Positions 1-8,722 of a DNA stretch of 64,000 bases are shown here, in pieces. The position numbers and the translations under genes were made by a program. Source of the stretch: CAXXOK01 sp001604115 (GTDB lineage Bacteria > Bacillota > Clostridia > Christensenellales > Aristaeellaceae); NCBI GenBank assembly GCA_034928535.1, contig JAYFOV010000017.1, positions 1 to 64,000 of the forward strand, written 5' to 3'. Numbering within the stretch: the first letter of the stretch is position 1; each line of letters begins with the position of its first letter. The notes beneath the pieces were generated by a model. That model was given only the letters and a program-made list of their open reading frames with translations. It was not told where the DNA came from and did no database searches.

Positions 1-17
1 ACACAGTCCACCCCCGG

Positions 18-58
18 CGGCAGGGCCCCCACCACCCGCCGCGGGGGGCGCCCTGCCG
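18..58. terminator. GC-rich hairpin at window edge
   Basis: A 9-bp perfect inverted repeat (CGGCAGGGC at 18-26, GCCCTGCCG at 50-58) is extended inward by C/G runs. It probably ends a gene that lies to the left of the window. There is no clean T run directly after it, so a terminator role is only likely. Nothing else is evident between 59 and 230. Confidence 0.4.
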
Positions 59-208
59 CATGGGGTGCTTTCTTTTGAGGGGCATGGCCAGCCGGGTGTG
101 GAAGGCATCCGCTGCGTTGGTGCTTTTCGTTCTCGGTTCTCCGCTATCCGCAGCGCGGCTTGCGTTCATGCAACTTACGCTGCGCAAACGCAACTTACCT
201 TCCAAAGC

Positions 209-237
209 TTTGCGCGCGGCCATCGATCCGCTATACT
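209..237 (+). promoter_or_regulatory. Possible promoter of the hydrolase gene
   Basis: TATACT at 232-237 is a good -10 element, 33 bases upstream of the chosen ATG. The -35 region (TTTGCG or TTGCGC near 209-215) is weak. Confidence 0.35.
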
Positions 238-269
238 GCTCCCGAGGACACATGAAAGGGAGTATCACG

Positions 270-1577
270 ATGCTCGGAAACATTACATTATGGATTGCCC
301 TTGGCACACAGATCGCCTTTTTGGCTTGCCGCCTAGCCACCAAACAGTGGCAGACCAAGGCCATGCTCATCACCCGGATTGCCGCTTTGATCACCTTCTC
401 GCTGTTGTCACTTGCCGGGGTGTATTGGTGGGGTTTCCGCTGGATCGGCCTTTTCCTGCTACTGTTCGTGCTGGCCGCCGTCAGCGTGGTTCGTTTTGCG
501 CGCAAGCACAAAGCGGAAAAGGCTTTCAAAGTTTGGCCCGCTGTGCGCGCATTCATCAGCGGTTCGCTGCTTCTTGTGTTTTGCATCCTGCCCGGCATCC
601 TGTTCCCTCAGTTGGAGCAGGTACCCGCCACCGTCCGCTTTGCCGTGCAAACCCAAAGCGTTACCTTGGTCGATACCGCGCGAGCGGAGTCCTTTTCGGC
701 TGCCAGCGAGCCCCGCAAACTGACCGTGCAGTTTTGGTATCCGGCGGATGCGCAGGGTACGGATCGCTTCCCGCTGGTCGTGTTCTCGCATGGAGCGTTC
801 GGCTATCGCGGCAGCAATCTTTCCACGTTTCAAAACCTGGCCAGCAACGGTTATGTGGTGTGCAGCATCGATCACAGCTACCATGCCTTCTTCGCGCAGC
901 ACACGGACGGAACCCGCACACTGGTAAACATGGATTTCCTCAATGACGCGGTCGGGATCACCAATTGCGAATATGACGCCAAGACTACTTACGACAAAAC
1001 CCATAGCTGGCTTTCCTTGCGAACCGCCGATATGAACTTTGTCCTGGACTCGGTTTTAGCCGCAGACGGTGGGCTGATCCCGGCTTCCATCTCCGCCCGT
1101 ATCGATCCGGAGCGGATCGGGCTGTTCGGCCATTCGCTCGGGGGTGCTACCGCAGCGCAGCTTGGCCGGGAACGCTCGGATGTGGATGCCGTCGCCGTGA
1201 TCGATGGCACGATGTTTGGCGAGGAGGTTTCCCTGAACCCGGACGGTACCGTTGTGCTCAACCAGACGCCGTACCCGGTGCCGCTTCTGAACCTGTACAA
1301 TGAGAGCCTTGATCGCGATGCCAAGCAGCAGGGTGCAACCTACAGCAACCTGTCCGCCAGCGCACACGCCATCGAAGCATATGATGTGGTCATTGCCGGC
1401 TCCGGGCACCTGAACTTCACCGATCTGCCGCTGTTTTCCCCTGCCTTGGCGGGTATGCTGGGCACCGGGACCGTAGACAGCCGGTACTGCATTGAAACAA
1501 TGAACCAAATCGTGTTGCAGTTTTTTGATCATACGCTCAAAGGCAGTGCAGGGTTCAGCCTGCAAGAGGTGTATTAA
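270..1577 (+). CDS. Membrane-anchored alpha/beta hydrolase (PAF acetylhydrolase-like)
   Basis: This 435-residue protein has about four hydrophobic segments in its first 120 residues, followed by an alpha/beta-hydrolase domain. The nucleophile motif GHSLGG places the catalytic serine at residue 289. An upstream FSHGAFGYRG segment fits the oxyanion region, and a late GSGHLNF stretch could supply the catalytic histidine. This arrangement resembles platelet-activating-factor acetylhydrolase/dienelactone hydrolase relatives. The real substrate, probably an ester or lipid, cannot be told from sequence. The ATG at 270 was chosen because AAAGGGAG lies eight bases before it; the frame is open further upstream to 60 but without a better site. 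The gene is monocistronic, with a promoter-like element before it and a strong terminator after it. Confidence 0.8.
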   Translation: MLGNITLWIALGTQIAFLACRLATKQWQTKAMLITRIAALITFSLLSLAGVYWWGFRWIGLFLLLFVLAAVSVVRFARKHKAEKAFKVWPAVRAFISGSLLLVFCILPGILFPQLEQVPATVRFAVQTQSVTLVDTARAESFSAASEPRKLTVQFWYPADAQGTDRFPLVVFSHGAFGYRGSNLSTFQNLASNGYVVCSIDHSYHAFFAQHTDGTRTLVNMDFLNDAVGITNCEYDAKTTYDKTHSWLSLRTADMNFVLDSVLAADGGLIPASISARIDPERIGLFGHSLGGATAAQLGRERSDVDAVAVIDGTMFGEEVSLNPDGTVVLNQTPYPVPLLNLYNESLDRDAKQQGATYSNLSASAHAIEAYDVVIAGSGHLNFTDLPLFSPALAGMLGTGTVDSRYCIETMNQIVLQFFDHTLKGSAGFSLQEVY

Positions 1578-1625
1578 CCTTGCATGCGCCATACGGGACG
1601 GGCGCATGCGCCTAACAGCACGGTC

Positions 1626-1671
1626 AAGCATGGGGCAGGCAGGGCAAGAGTCTTGCCTGCCCCATGCTTTT
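1626..1671 (+). terminator. Rho-independent terminator
   Basis: A 15-bp perfect stem (1627-1641 with 1654-1668) ends in TTTT. It closes the hydrolase gene. Confidence 0.9.
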
Positions 1672-1737
1672 GCGCCCCGCTCACCGCGGCGTTGCGGTTG
1701 CCCACCTTAAAAATTGCGGATCATTCATGCTTTTTGG

Positions 1738-1767
1738 CTGGCCGATGCAGACGCGATACGCTATAAT
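1738..1767 (+). promoter_or_regulatory. Promoter of the LytTR/DUF3021 pair
   Basis: A perfect TATAAT lies at 1762-1767, about 100 bases before the LytTR start. The -35 region (TGGCCG at 1738-1743, 18-bp spacer) is poor, which suits an activator-dependent promoter. An 8-bp inverted repeat, GCTTTCGC/GCGAAAGC (1811-1818 and 1830-1837), lies in the leader. Confidence 0.5.
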
Positions 1768-1870
1768 GGAACAGTGGACGAGCCGCCAAGTAGCCGTGTC
1801 CGCGGATGGCGCTTTCGCCGCTCCCGTTCGCGAAAGCATGAACAAAGCATAATGTCTGGGGTGTGGCGCC

Positions 1871-2317
1871 TTGAAGGTCAGAATCAGCAGGATCGGTGAG
1901 GATCGGGAAGAGCAGGTCATTGTACAGTGCTATGAGATCACTGACGAGGTGCGGAGCATACTGCGTTTCGTCAAATCCACCGGCGCAACGTTGGCTGGGT
2001 ACAACAACGACCGTGCTACTCAGCTCGCCTTGCAGGATATTTATTATGTGGAAGCGGTGAACCATAGCGTGTTTGCCTGTACCGCCAAAAAAACCTATGA
2101 GCTCAAGTGCAAGCTCTACGAGTTCGAGACAGCCTACGAGAGCCGGAAGTTTTTCCGATGTTCAAAATCGTTCGTCATCAACCTCCTCAAGGTGGATCAT
2201 GTCCGCGCCATTCTCAACGGCCGGTTTTCCGCAACCATGTTTAACGGGGAAGAAGTCATCATTTCCCGGCAGTATGTGCCCGAATTGAAAAAAAGATTGT
2301 TGGGTGAGGAAGCATGA
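1871..2317 (+). CDS. LytTR-family DNA-binding regulator
   Basis: This is a 148-residue protein made almost entirely of a LytTR DNA-binding domain at residues 50-145. Typical features are the DIYYVEAVNHSVF strand, the FFRCSKSFVINL segment and the closing ISRQYVPELKKRL. It has no receiver domain, so it belongs to the short LytTR regulators that usually form a two-gene unit with a DUF3021 membrane protein. The start is TTG at 1871, with GGGGTG seven bases upstream; no ATG fits the domain as well. It overlaps the next gene by four bases (ATGA), so the two are translationally coupled. Such pairs usually control their own operon through a membrane partner; the signal here is unknown. Confidence 0.88.
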   Translation: MKVRISRIGEDREEQVIVQCYEITDEVRSILRFVKSTGATLAGYNNDRATQLALQDIYYVEAVNHSVFACTAKKTYELKCKLYEFETAYESRKFFRCSKSFVINLLKVDHVRAILNGRFSATMFNGEEVIISRQYVPELKKRLLGEEA

Positions 2318-2742
2318 GTTTTCGGAACTTTTTGAAAAGGTGCCTGATGGAGTTTTTCATCATCACTACATGCGTGACGGCTGCCACCGCCGTGTTAGGC
2401 CAGCGCCTTGACCCAACGGCCAAGTTCGGTTACGAAGGGTTTTATTCCCCGCTCGTTTTTGGCTTCATCAGCCTGCTCCCCTCGTTGGTCACATACTCAC
2501 GCAAGGAGCTTTCCTTCCGGAAAACATTGCTGCGCATGGCCTTGCACTTTATCTTGCTGGAAACCATACTGATTGCCTTCGGGCGCCAGGCCGGCATCCT
2601 GTCCGGGGTCAGCGATACGCTCTCCTTTGCCCTTACCGTGCTGATCGTGTATCTGGCCGTCACTTGGGTCAGCTGGTACTTGGATAGCAAGGAAGCCGAC
2701 AAGATAAACGCCAAGCTCAAGTCATTGCAGCGGCGAAAATGA
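2314..2742 (+). CDS. DUF3021 membrane protein, partner of the LytTR regulator
   Basis: This is a 142-residue integral membrane protein with four hydrophobic segments (about residues 10-30, 45-62, 72-92 and 100-122) and a basic C-terminal tail ending KSLQRRK. Length, topology and position directly after a LytTR gene match the DUF3021 family. Family members are thought to hold or modulate the LytTR partner at the membrane. The start overlaps the stop of the upstream gene and uses the GAGGAAGC sequence inside it as ribosome binding site. No other function can be read from the sequence. Confidence 0.85.
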   Translation: MSFRNFLKRCLMEFFIITTCVTAATAVLGQRLDPTAKFGYEGFYSPLVFGFISLLPSLVTYSRKELSFRKTLLRMALHFILLETILIAFGRQAGILSGVSDTLSFALTVLIVYLAVTWVSWYLDSKEADKINAKLKSLQRRK

Positions 2743-2876
2743 TCTTACCCCTTCGCCCCAGCCGCTCTGCAGTGGATGAGTTTCATGCAGACGCAGCGCA
2801 GCCTGCATCTGCAGCGTCACGCGGGGTTGTACTGCAATTGCCACGATCTGGAGCCTTAGAAAGGGGGACGCCCCGC

Positions 2877-4631
2877 ATGCAGCGTCCGGATTTTCAGACG
2901 GCCTTGGTAGCCGTCAATGCACAGTATATTCACACGGGGCTTGGCGTGCGCTCCATCGCAGCTTACGTGCGCCGCGCGACCGCTTACCAGATTGATGTGA
3001 TGGAGTTTACCATCAACAACCCGGAGCAGGATGTGCTGGCAGCACTGTATGCGCGCCGCGCGGATGCCTACCTGTTTTCCTGTTACCTGTGGAATATCGA
3101 GTTCATCCTGCGCACGGTGCGCAATCTCCGCCTGCTTTACCCGGAGGCGCACATTGGTCTGGGCGGTCCGCAGGTTTCCTACCTGGCCAAAACTGTTTTG
3201 GATGCTGAACCGGCGGTGGATTTTATCCTGACTGGCGAAGGGGAGGAAACCGTTTGCGAATTGATCAGCCTGCTTCAAGAGGGTGCATCGCTGCAGGCAT
3301 GCCAAGGCGTCGTGTACCGTAGCGGCGCACAGGTGATCGCCAACCCAGCGCGGCCACCCATGGCTTTGGATGCGCTTGCCTTTGCCTACCCGGATCTGGA
3401 TGCACTAGAGCACCGCATTGTCTATTATGAGAGCATGCGCGGCTGCCCCTTTGCCTGTAGCTACTGTTCCTCCTCCATCGAGCGCGGGGTGCGCAAGCGC
3501 TCATTGCCGCTGGTTTTTGCAGATTTGTCAGTATTCTTGCAGCATCGTGTTGCTCAGGTCAAATTTGTGGACCGTACCTTTAATTGCGATAAGGCGCATG
3601 CGCTGGGCATTTGGACATGGTTAGCCGCCCACGACAACGGCGTGACCAATTTTCATTTTGAGCTTTCCGGCGCATTGCTGGACGAGGAAATGCTTACTTT
3701 GTTGGCCGGTGTGCGCCCTCAGCTCTTCCAGTTTGAAATCGGGGTGCAATCCACCTACCTGCCAACGCTGGCGGAAATCGACCGTACGGCGGATCTTCCG
3801 CTCCTGTTTTCACAGGTTCAGCGGTTGCTGGCGCACGGCAACATCCATGTGCATTTGGACTTGATTGCAGGGCTTCCCTACGAAGGGTACCCCGCATTTC
3901 AAGCATCCTTCAACGCAGTATTTGCCTACCGGCCGCATCAACTACAGTTGGGGTTTCTCAAGGTGCTCCCGGGCTCTAAAATGCAGCGGATGGCTGATTC
4001 ATACGGCTTGCGCTATTCCCAGAGCGCCCCCTACGAAGTGCTCATGAATCGCTGGATCAGCTACCCGCAAATTGTTTTGCTGCATGGCGTTGCCAATATG
4101 GTCAACGTGTATTACAACAGTTTTCGCTTCCGGCATATCCTGGAGCATCTGATAGGGTTGTTTCCGGATCCGTTTTCCTTTTTCCTTTCATTGTGGCTGC
4201 ATTACCAAGAGCAGACCGATGGCAAACCGCTCAGCGAGCTGGGGCATTTCACACTGCTGGAAAGCTTTGTGCGCGCCCAGGGACTGACGCCTACCGACAC
4301 GATGCAGTGGCTGGCAAAATATGACCTCCTGCTGCATGCCAAACCGCGCAAACTCCCGTCGTGGATCGCCGTGGATTTAGCCCCGGCATACCGCGAGGCG
4401 ATTCAACGCTTCTTTATGAAACCGGAAAATATCCAAACCCATCTGCCTGAGTATGCGGAGGAAACCTCCTTACGCACTGAGCGCACCGCCCATTTGGAGG
4501 TGTTCCCCTTCCACCCGGAATCCGGCGTACCGGGGATGGTGGCCATCCTGTTCAATTACCGCCGCCGCGATTTGGTCGGCGTTGCGCATACGACGGTATT
4601 GCCGATGGACAGCCTGCTGCCCTCCGGATGA
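2877..4631 (+). CDS. B12-binding domain radical SAM protein (DUF4080-type)
   Basis: This 584-residue protein has a cobalamin-binding-like Rossmann domain in residues 5-135 (AVNAQYIHTGLGVRSIAAY, GLGGPQVSYL). A radical SAM core follows, with the cluster motif CxxxCxxC in RGCPFACSYCSSS near residue 190. The C-terminal 200 residues resemble the DUF4080 extension. Enzymes of this layout use a [4Fe-4S] cluster and S-adenosylmethionine, often with cobalamin, for methylation or related radical chemistry; the substrate is not predictable. The start at 2877 follows AAAGGGGG with nine-base spacing; the frame is open to 2739 but without a ribosome binding site. The gene stands alone on the plus strand. 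Confidence 0.82.
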   Translation: MQRPDFQTALVAVNAQYIHTGLGVRSIAAYVRRATAYQIDVMEFTINNPEQDVLAALYARRADAYLFSCYLWNIEFILRTVRNLRLLYPEAHIGLGGPQVSYLAKTVLDAEPAVDFILTGEGEETVCELISLLQEGASLQACQGVVYRSGAQVIANPARPPMALDALAFAYPDLDALEHRIVYYESMRGCPFACSYCSSSIERGVRKRSLPLVFADLSVFLQHRVAQVKFVDRTFNCDKAHALGIWTWLAAHDNGVTNFHFELSGALLDEEMLTLLAGVRPQLFQFEIGVQSTYLPTLAEIDRTADLPLLFSQVQRLLAHGNIHVHLDLIAGLPYEGYPAFQASFNAVFAYRPHQLQLGFLKVLPGSKMQRMADSYGLRYSQSAPYEVLMNRWISYPQIVLLHGVANMVNVYYNSFRFRHILEHLIGLFPDPFSFFLSLWLHYQEQTDGKPLSELGHFTLLESFVRAQGLTPTDTMQWLAKYDLLLHAKPRKLPSWIAVDLAPAYREAIQRFFMKPENIQTHLPEYAEETSLRTERTAHLEVFPFHPESGVPGMVAILFNYRRRDLVGVAHTTVLPMDSLLPSG

Positions 4632-5181
4632 TCCTCGCCCTGCCCATGACGGTGTAAGGCCGTCCTGCACCGCCGCGCACGGCCGAACCTCTTACACCGC
4701 TTTCCATCCCTGCTGCAAGGCGCACGATGCCTGCTGTGCGATGGCCAGCAGCGCAGCTTGCAGCCCTTGGCGCACTGTGCAAAAACACATCCTCGCCTTG
4801 CTGCCAACCGTGCCGCACGGGTTTGTGCCATCGGCATGCCTGCCAGGTTTGTGTCCTATCAAGCTGGATCCATTGCCCATTGGGAGTTTGCCCAACCAAC
4901 CAGCGCTATGCAAAAAGGGACAGCGCTGTTCCTGACCAGGCGGCATAGCGATCCTGCCTGCGCGGCCTGAAAAACGCGAAGGAATAATCCCTCGCACGGC
5001 GAAGTGATACAGCATGTCTGCGATGCACTGCGCCCTTGCCCATCCGGGTAAGCCCCGCCGCCGGAGCGAATGGGCTTCGCCAAAACGCAAAATTCCCGGC
5101 CACTCCCCCGCCTTTCCAAGCTTTATCAAGGTGTTTCAGGCGTTGGTCGCGCCAATGGATCATGAAAGGATGGAATCCGCC
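4632..5181. other. Intergenic stretch with a nested hairpin, no gene seen
   Basis: About 550 bases separate the radical SAM gene from the SH3-like gene. A nested inverted repeat lies at 4650-4699: CGGTGTAAG (4650-4658) pairs with CTTACACCG (4691-4699), and inside it GGCCGT (4658-4663) pairs with ACGGCC (4679-4684). It may terminate the radical SAM transcript although no T run follows. Open frames in the rest of the region have no family resemblance and no ribosome binding site, and I call no gene. Confidence 0.5.
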
Positions 5182-5766
5182 ATGAAACAGTTGCTGGCAC
5201 TCTCTCTGTCGATTTTCCTGCTGCTGGGGTACGGCCTGACAGCCGCCGCCGGTGAGGACGCGTCTTCAAGCGCAACGCCGGTTTTGGAAGCACAGTCCAA
5301 TCCCGATGGCATGATGAAAACGCTCGGAAAGGAGCGGGTCTTTACGCGCAGCGGCCCGGGCACAGGCTTCCGGGATACCGGCACCTATACGGTGGCTGGC
5401 GGAAGTGTTCGCGTTTACTCCTGTGCGTATGATCGGAGCGGCAACTGCTGGGTACAATGTGAATTTTCGTACAAGGACAAACTGCGTCGCCTTTACACCC
5501 GTTTGGAGGAGATGGATGCAGAAACCTTCGACGTCAGCGATGTCCCCGAGGAGCAGCCTCTTGGCTACAAAGCCAAAGTGATTGCCGTTAGCAAACTTTA
5601 TTTCGGCCCCGGCGACACCTATGACACCTATGCCAAAAGCTTCAAATCCAACAAAGGCGCCACCGTGTACATTGTAGCGTTGGAGGGGGATTATGCTTTG
5701 GTGGAATGGACCACCTCCAAGCAAAGCTACCGCGTGTGGGTACCCGCCAGCATTCTGGATTATTAA
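5182..5766 (+). CDS. Secreted protein with two SH3-like repeats
   Basis: This is a 194-residue exported protein. Residues 1-27 form a clear signal peptide (MKQLLALSLSIFLLLGYGLT followed by AAAGED). The mature part has two related segments: VFTRSGPGTGFRDTGTYTV then CWVQCEF, and LYFGPGDTYDTYAKSF then YALVEW. Both resemble bacterial SH3 domains, which often bind cell-wall peptides. There is no catalytic domain and no lipobox cysteine. The start at 5182 has GAAAGGATGG about nine bases upstream and begins exactly at the signal peptide; an in-frame ATG at 5170 sits too close to that site. A role in envelope binding or sensing is inferred only. Confidence 0.7.
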   Translation: MKQLLALSLSIFLLLGYGLTAAAGEDASSSATPVLEAQSNPDGMMKTLGKERVFTRSGPGTGFRDTGTYTVAGGSVRVYSCAYDRSGNCWVQCEFSYKDKLRRLYTRLEEMDAETFDVSDVPEEQPLGYKAKVIAVSKLYFGPGDTYDTYAKSFKSNKGATVYIVALEGDYALVEWTTSKQSYRVWVPASILDY

Positions 5767-6053
5767 AGGTCGTGGCGCTGGCATCCCGCCAGCCTTCCGC
5801 CTTGCCGAACTCGCCCTGCCAGGATGTTTGAGCCTCCCCGCACAACACCCCACTTAGGGCGAGAGCCGTTTTCATGCACGCTTTATCCAGGTGTCCAAGC
5901 CCTGATAATCCTCAGCAACGCCGCAGCGGCGGCACGCCCCTGCCCTGCGTGTCCATGCCCTACACGTTAGCCCTTTCGGCGCTGGCATTACCTTTGGGCA
6001 TCGAATACGCATGCGGGGAGCAATGCATCGCAAATCACGAAGGAGAGATTCAT

Positions 6054-6536
6054 ATGGCAGCCACCGTGGGAACGTTGATAAAAAAGGCGCGCATCGGCGC
6101 CGGGCTCACACAGGAAAAACTGGCCAAGAAGGTCGGGGGCGGCCTCACAGCCAGTGACATTGGCAAAGCGGAGCGGGGCGATCTTGCCCTTTCCGTTGCC
6201 ACCCTCCGGAAGATTGCCCTCGCCACCGGCGTTACCCAGGCTTCGCTGGTGAACGCAGCCAAGGGTTCCGGCAAGCCCAGTGCCGCTGCGTCTACGGCCA
6301 AACCGCCGGCCAATGCAGGCATCAGCCTGCGCGTTACGGCTGCGGAAAAAAAGTTCATCGAGTATTACCGCAATGCATCCGCCGATACGCGGAAAGCCGC
6401 AACCAACGTACTGCGTGGCAAGTGTGATGATCTGGTGCCCACGCTGGTTGGCAGCACAACCAGCTCCGCTGGCCAGGTGCAAGGCTCTGTCGCAGATCTG
6501 ATCACGGACGCGCTGGGCAGCCTGCTGGGTAAGTGA
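6054..6536 (+). CDS. XRE-family helix-turn-helix regulator
   Basis: This is a 160-residue protein with an N-terminal Cro/C1-type helix-turn-helix in residues 5-65 (TLIKKARIGAGLTQEKLAKKV, then SDIGKAERGDLALSVATLRKIA). An Ala/Pro/Lys-rich linker follows at about 70-90. A C-terminal segment around residues 95-125 (LRVTAAEKKFIEYYRNASAD) resembles a short helical region found in other XRE regulators. The end, rich in Gly, Ser and Ala, looks disordered. AAGGAGAGATTCAT precedes the ATG at 6054. The gene is single, followed by a strong terminator. Its targets are unknown. Confidence 0.8.
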   Translation: MAATVGTLIKKARIGAGLTQEKLAKKVGGGLTASDIGKAERGDLALSVATLRKIALATGVTQASLVNAAKGSGKPSAAASTAKPPANAGISLRVTAAEKKFIEYYRNASADTRKAATNVLRGKCDDLVPTLVGSTTSSAGQVQGSVADLITDALGSLLGK

Positions 6537-6613
6537 AGCCGGGCGGATCGCGCCGCCGCTGCTGAGTCCCGCAGTCAAAGTATCCCAGGCCGCATAAACC
6601 GCTGTACGCAGCA

Positions 6614-6655
6614 ATCGCCCATTTGCCTGTATCTTCAGGCGAACGGGCGATTTTT
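6614..6655 (+). terminator. Rho-independent terminator
   Basis: TCGCCC-TTTGCCTG pairs with CAGGCGAA-GGGCGA around a short loop and runs into TTTTT at 6651-6655. It ends the XRE gene. The rest of 6656-6900 holds no recognisable feature. Confidence 0.9.
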
Positions 6656-6909
6656 GCATAGCGCCGTGCGGCGCCCGTTATGCCCATGCCCAGGGCACAA
6701 CGAGCACACCTTGGGTGGCATTCGGCACGGCGCAACGCGTTATGCGGTCTGTGCTCCCCTTCCACCATCCACCGTAAAACCACACGCGCCAAAACTCTGC
6801 AGTGCGCTGCAACGCGCGCATACCACACGCAGGAGCTTCCTCGCCCGCCGATCCCAGATGCCGGTGTGCAGGGTCGCCGCACCCCATACCCAAACAGCCC
6901 TATCCATGG

Positions 6910-6915
6910 TATAAT
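6910..6915 (+). promoter_or_regulatory. -10 element upstream of the MobA/ModE fusion
   Basis: TATAAT at 6910-6915 lies 68 bases upstream of the start at 6984. No convincing -35 element is visible. Confidence 0.4.
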
Positions 6916-6983
6916 CATGGCAACCAGAAATGCCGCCCTATGCCCGGTTGCCTATACGCTAGCCCGACCCCAGGGAGGTATGT

Positions 6984-7916
6984 ATGTTCATCAGCCGTGT
7001 TGGCGGGGTGATTGCGGCCGCCAGTCAAAAAGCGTCCAAGCCAAACCTTCAGCTTGGTTCTATTACTGTTGTCAAACGCATTGTGCTCACCATGCAGCAA
7101 GCGGGCGTGTTTCCCATTGTGGTCATTACCGGTGTGGAGGCAGACGCCGTGAAATATCAGCTGGCAGGGCGCGGCATCGTTTTTTTGCACAACGAAGCCT
7201 TTCAGGAGCCAGAGTTGATGGATTCCGTTCGCATCGGCCTTGCCTTTTTGCAAGACAGGTGCAAGCGTGTAGTGTTCACCCCGGTCAATGTGCCGCTGTT
7301 CTCCCCCGCTACCCTGCAACGGCTGCTCGCCACCCCCGGCGACATCGTAACTCCCTCCTACCAGCACCGCGGCGGGCATCCTGTTGTGCTCAGCCAAGAA
7401 GTGCTGCCTGCCATTCTGGGCTATCGGGGCAACGATGGCCTGCGCGGCGCAATTGCTTCCCTGGCGGCGCAGCGCACCTGGCTGGATGTAGCGGACGAAG
7501 GCGTGACCCTGACCATCCACCGCGAGCCGGAGCTGAAAGCCTATCTGGAAAGTCACCGCAACGCCTTTTTGCACCCCCATGTGCAATTGCGCCTGGAAGG
7601 CGAGGAGGAGCTTTTGGGCACACGTGCCCGGCTATTGCTGGTCTTGATCGGCATTACACACTCCGTGCGTGCCGCCAGTGAAATGATGGCGCTGTCCGGC
7701 AGCAAAGCCTGGAACATCCTCAACAAGCTGGAAGCCGCGCTGGGTTATCCGCTGATCACCCGCCGCCAAGGCGGGCAGCAAGGCAGCCGGAGTGATTTGA
7801 CCGAGAAAGGGCTCGCCTTTCTGGCTGCATTCCAGCAGTATGAAGATCAGGTCATCGCCTACAGTAATGATCAATTCGATGTGTTGTTGCGCGCTAGCGG
7901 ACTACTGCGCCCCTAA
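6984..7916 (+). CDS. MobA-like NTP-transferase domain fused to a ModE-like HTH
   Basis: This 310-residue protein has two parts. Residues 1-195 have the fold pattern of a MobA/MocA-type nucleotidyltransferase (VVITGVEADAVKYQLAGRG, MDSVRIGLAFL, FTPVNVPLFSPATL, GGHPVVLS). The N-terminal signature is degenerate: instead of AAGxSxRMGxxK it reads AAASQKASKPNLQLG. Residues 215-300 form a winged helix close to the DNA-binding domain of the molybdate regulator ModE/LysR type (MMALSGSKAWNILNKLEAAL, then RRQGGQQGSRSDLTEKG). This suggests a regulator whose enzyme-like domain senses a nucleotide or cofactor intermediate rather than catalysing. GGGAGG precedes the ATG at 6984. It lies just before the molybdenum hydroxylase genes, its likely targets. 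Confidence 0.75.
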   Translation: MFISRVGGVIAAASQKASKPNLQLGSITVVKRIVLTMQQAGVFPIVVITGVEADAVKYQLAGRGIVFLHNEAFQEPELMDSVRIGLAFLQDRCKRVVFTPVNVPLFSPATLQRLLATPGDIVTPSYQHRGGHPVVLSQEVLPAILGYRGNDGLRGAIASLAAQRTWLDVADEGVTLTIHREPELKAYLESHRNAFLHPHVQLRLEGEEELLGTRARLLLVLIGITHSVRAASEMMALSGSKAWNILNKLEAALGYPLITRRQGGQQGSRSDLTEKGLAFLAAFQQYEDQVIAYSNDQFDVLLRASGLLRP

Positions 7917-7982
7917 CGATTTGACCCCCGACTGGCACTATGCACCGCGCGCCCATGGAAGCATGTTCCTTTGAGAAAGTAT

Positions 7983-8011
7983 TTGGTGGCATCCGCTTCG
8001 TCTTCTATAAT
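7983..8011 (+). promoter_or_regulatory. Promoter of the MocA/molybdenum hydroxylase operon
   Basis: TTGGTG (7983-7988) and TATAAT (8006-8011) are separated by 17 bases and lie about 50 bases before the MocA-type gene. Confidence 0.6.
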
Positions 8012-8062
8012 AGAGGCAGGACGTTCCCATTCCTTCTTTGTGGGATGGACGAAAGGAGTCGC

Positions 8063-8722
8063 ATGCATACAGTCGGATTGATCGTGGCCGCAGGGTTATC
8101 GCGGCGGATGGGTGCGTTCAAACCGTTGATGCCCGTAGCCGGGAAACCCTTGCTCGTCCATACGGTCGGCAGCATGTTGGCTGGCGGCGCACAAAGCGTT
8201 GTGGTGGTCATCGGCCACCGCGGGCAGGAGGTCGCGGCCGCGCTGCAAGGCTTTGCCCCAGCGCTGCTGACCCTGGTCGAAAACCCACACTATGCAACGA
8301 CCGATATGCTGGCGTCCGTCCAGATCGGTTTGCAGGCCATGCCGCCATGCGGTGCTTTTTGGCTGCTGCCCGGCGATATGCCTGCCGTGAGCCCCGCCAC
8401 CTTTCAAGCCTTGTCGGCAGCGCTCCAAGGCAGCCCTGCCCTGCTTGCCTTCCCCACCGTCGACGGCTACCGAAAGCATCCCCCGCTGGTGCGCACGGCT
8501 TGCAGGCAAGCGATTGGCCAGTATGGCGGCAGCGAAGGGTTGCGCGGTCTGTGGCAGCGCTTTGCCGGCCGCATTGCCGAGGTTCCCGTGCAAGATCCCG
8601 GTTGCCTGATGGATGCCGACACGCCCGAAGACTTGGCCGCTCTGACCGCATACATGCATAGCCAGGCAGCCTTACGCAACGATCCCGTGGCATATCAAAC
8701 AGGAAAGGTTGACGAAGCATGA
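8063..8722 (+). CDS. MocA-type molybdenum cofactor cytidylyltransferase
   Basis: This 219-residue protein carries the complete signature AAGLSRRMGAFKPL near its N-terminus, plus GDMPAVSPATF around residue 110 and a closing DADTPEDLAAL. These are hallmarks of MobA/MocA-like enzymes. In xanthine dehydrogenase clusters this type usually attaches CMP to molybdopterin to give the cytosine dinucleotide cofactor. The ATG at 8063 follows GAAAGGAG by five bases. Its last codons overlap the start of the large hydroxylase subunit (ATGA), indicating a shared transcript. A guanylyl- or other nucleotidyl-transferase specificity is possible; the sequence does not settle CTP against GTP. Confidence 0.82.
   Translation: MHTVGLIVAAGLSRRMGAFKPLMPVAGKPLLVHTVGSMLAGGAQSVVVVIGHRGQEVAAALQGFAPALLTLVENPHYATTDMLASVQIGLQAMPPCGAFWLLPGDMPAVSPATFQALSAALQGSPALLAFPTVDGYRKHPPLVRTACRQAIGQYGGSEGLRGLWQRFAGRIAEVPVQDPGCLMDADTPEDLAALTAYMHSQAALRNDPVAYQTGKVDEA

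Noticed and set aside
4692..5129. Minus-strand open frame of 145 codons in the gap after the radical SAM gene
   Set aside because: Its composition resembles translated non-coding GC-rich DNA, with no ribosome binding site, no domain and several competing frames.
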